Shown: positions 62,241 through 64,000 of the stretch, in pieces | Layout: every line of letters begins with the position of its first letter | How positions within the stretch are numbered: position 1 is the stretch's first letter | Source: Prochlorococcus sp. AG-409-D09 | GTDB lineage: Bacteria; Cyanobacteriota; Cyanobacteriia; PCC-6307; Cyanobiaceae | Direction of reading: 5' to 3' | Assembly: GCA_003215935.1 (NCBI GenBank) | Contig: QCJQ01000003.1 | Span: forward strand, 1 to 64,000 | Length of the DNA stretch: 64,000 nucleotides | The notes under the pieces: model-generated | Told to the model about the DNA's origin: nothing | The model's database searches: none | What the model saw: the letters and a program-made list of their open reading frames with translations, nothing else | Position numbers and translations under genes: made by a program

Positions 62241-63089
62241 TTGCCTGAATTACCTGAGGTTGAGACAGTTCGCAAGGGTTTAGAACAGAAATTAAAGGGA
62301 TTTCATATAAAAAGGATTCAAGTTTTAAAAGAAAGATCTATTGCATCTGAAGGGGGCTCTGAAAAATTCATTTTTGAAATTTTAGGAAATAGTTTTGGTC
62401 ATTGGCAACGACGTGGAAAATATTTAATAAACAGCCTAGAGAAAGAGAGAAAACATCTTTCTGGATGGATAGTTGTACATCTTAGAATGACAGGTCAATT
62501 TCAATTTTTAAAAAATCCAATAGATCCTTGTTCTCATACAAGAGTTAGATTTTGGAACGAAAAAAATCATGAGCTTAGATTCGTTGATGTAAGAAACTTT
62601 GGGCAAATGTGGTGGGTGTCGTCTGATAATTCTCCTAAAGAAATAATCAAAGGAATAAGCAATCTTGGACCTGAACCTTTTAGTAATGAATTCAATCCTA
62701 TATATCTAAAACAGTGTCTTAAAGGTAAAACCCGCACAATAAAGTCAGCACTATTAGATCAATCAATAGTAGCTGGAGTAGGTAATATTTATGCAGATGA
62801 AAGCCTATTTGAGGCAGGTATACTCCCATTTAAAGAAGCAGGAAAATTAAAAAGAATTGAACTAGAAAAACTTTGTATAAGTCTAATAAATGTTTTAGAA
62901 ATAAGTATCGGTAAAGGTGGGACAACCTTTAGTGATTTTCGTGATTTAGAAGGGTTAAATGGAAATTATGGTGGTCAAGCTTGGGTTTATAGAAGATCTA
63001 ATAAATCATGCAAAAAATGTGACACTATTATTAAACGTGGACGTATTGCAGGTCGGAGCACTCACTGGTGTCCTAAATGTCAAAATTAA
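62241..63089 (+). CDS. mutM: Formamidopyrimidine-DNA glycosylase (TTG start)
   Basis: (M)PELPEVETVRKGLEQ, GRIAGRSTHWCPKCQ zinc finger. Confidence 0.97.
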   Translation: MPELPEVETVRKGLEQKLKGFHIKRIQVLKERSIASEGGSEKFIFEILGNSFGHWQRRGKYLINSLEKERKHLSGWIVVHLRMTGQFQFLKNPIDPCSHTRVRFWNEKNHELRFVDVRNFGQMWWVSSDNSPKEIIKGISNLGPEPFSNEFNPIYLKQCLKGKTRTIKSALLDQSIVAGVGNIYADESLFEAGILPFKEAGKLKRIELEKLCISLINVLEISIGKGGTTFSDFRDLEGLNGNYGGQAWVYRRSNKSCKKCDTIIKRGRIAGRSTHWCPKCQN

Positions 63090-63136
63090 ATTTCACATAT
63101 ATTAAATAACAAAAAAATTACTAAAAAAATAAAAAA

Positions 63137-63154
63137 AGCCACCTTACGGTGACT
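63137..63154. terminator. Bidirectional terminator between mutM and the rRNA operon
   Basis: AGCCACC-TTAC-GGTGACT flanked by A7 and T5; better paired on minus strand (GU). Confidence 0.75.
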
Positions 63155-63196
63155 TTTTAAATCTCTATTTATCACAAGAGATATGGAGAATGTTTT

Positions 63197-63314
63197 ACCT
63201 GGCATTGAGCTATTTTCTCAGGGGGCTGCCCCCCAAATATCGTCGCCGCTGATGCGTTTCACAACCGAGTTCGAGATGGATCGGAGTGGTTCCACATCGC
63301 CATGAACACCAGGA
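63197..63314 (-). rRNA. rrf: 5S ribosomal RNA
   Basis: Minus strand TCCTGGTGTTCATGGCGATGTGGAACCACTCCGATCCATCTCGAACTCGGTTGTGAAACGC...ATGCCAGG; complementary ends. Confidence 0.95.
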
Positions 63315-63414
63315 TATACATTCTCAAGATTTGAACCTTGAGAACTGCATAGGTTCTTTTGAATCCATAAAGGAAAAGTCAGGTTGAATAAAGCTTTTCA
63401 AAAGTAAAAACAAG

Positions 63415-64000
<586 letters not shown>

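Overview
AT-rich, gene-dense window that reads as a marine picocyanobacterial chromosome, most likely Prochlorococcus. This is inferred from gene content and order: psaE-mutM, petP-chlG, ndhB-topA, pipX-pipY-sepF-proC, a vipp1/PspA-type gene and an SLH/porin gene. It carries about 55 core housekeeping and photosynthesis genes. Two adjacent tRNAs (Tyr-GTA, Thr-GGT) lie near 53.2-53.4 kb. The right edge holds the 3' part of an rRNA operon on the minus strand (23S partial and 5S). Most of the window is ordinary core genome. The non-routine signals are: (i) a decayed island-like segment just downstream of the tRNA pair, with a 45-aa tyrosine-integrase N-terminal remnant, a decayed secreted-protein pseudogene and a 24-bp near-perfect hairpin; (ii) a 9-nt match to the complement of the Yfr1 sRNA core motif over the ribosome-binding site of a porin gene; (iii) a 56-aa ORF with a textbook type IV prepilin cleavage motif, absent from the ORF track; (iv) a PsbN-like protein with a His/Gly tail; (v) several unannotated single-TM micro-ORFs and leader hairpins. 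No CRISPR array, intact prophage or IS element was recognised. All product calls come from reading the translations; no database search was run.
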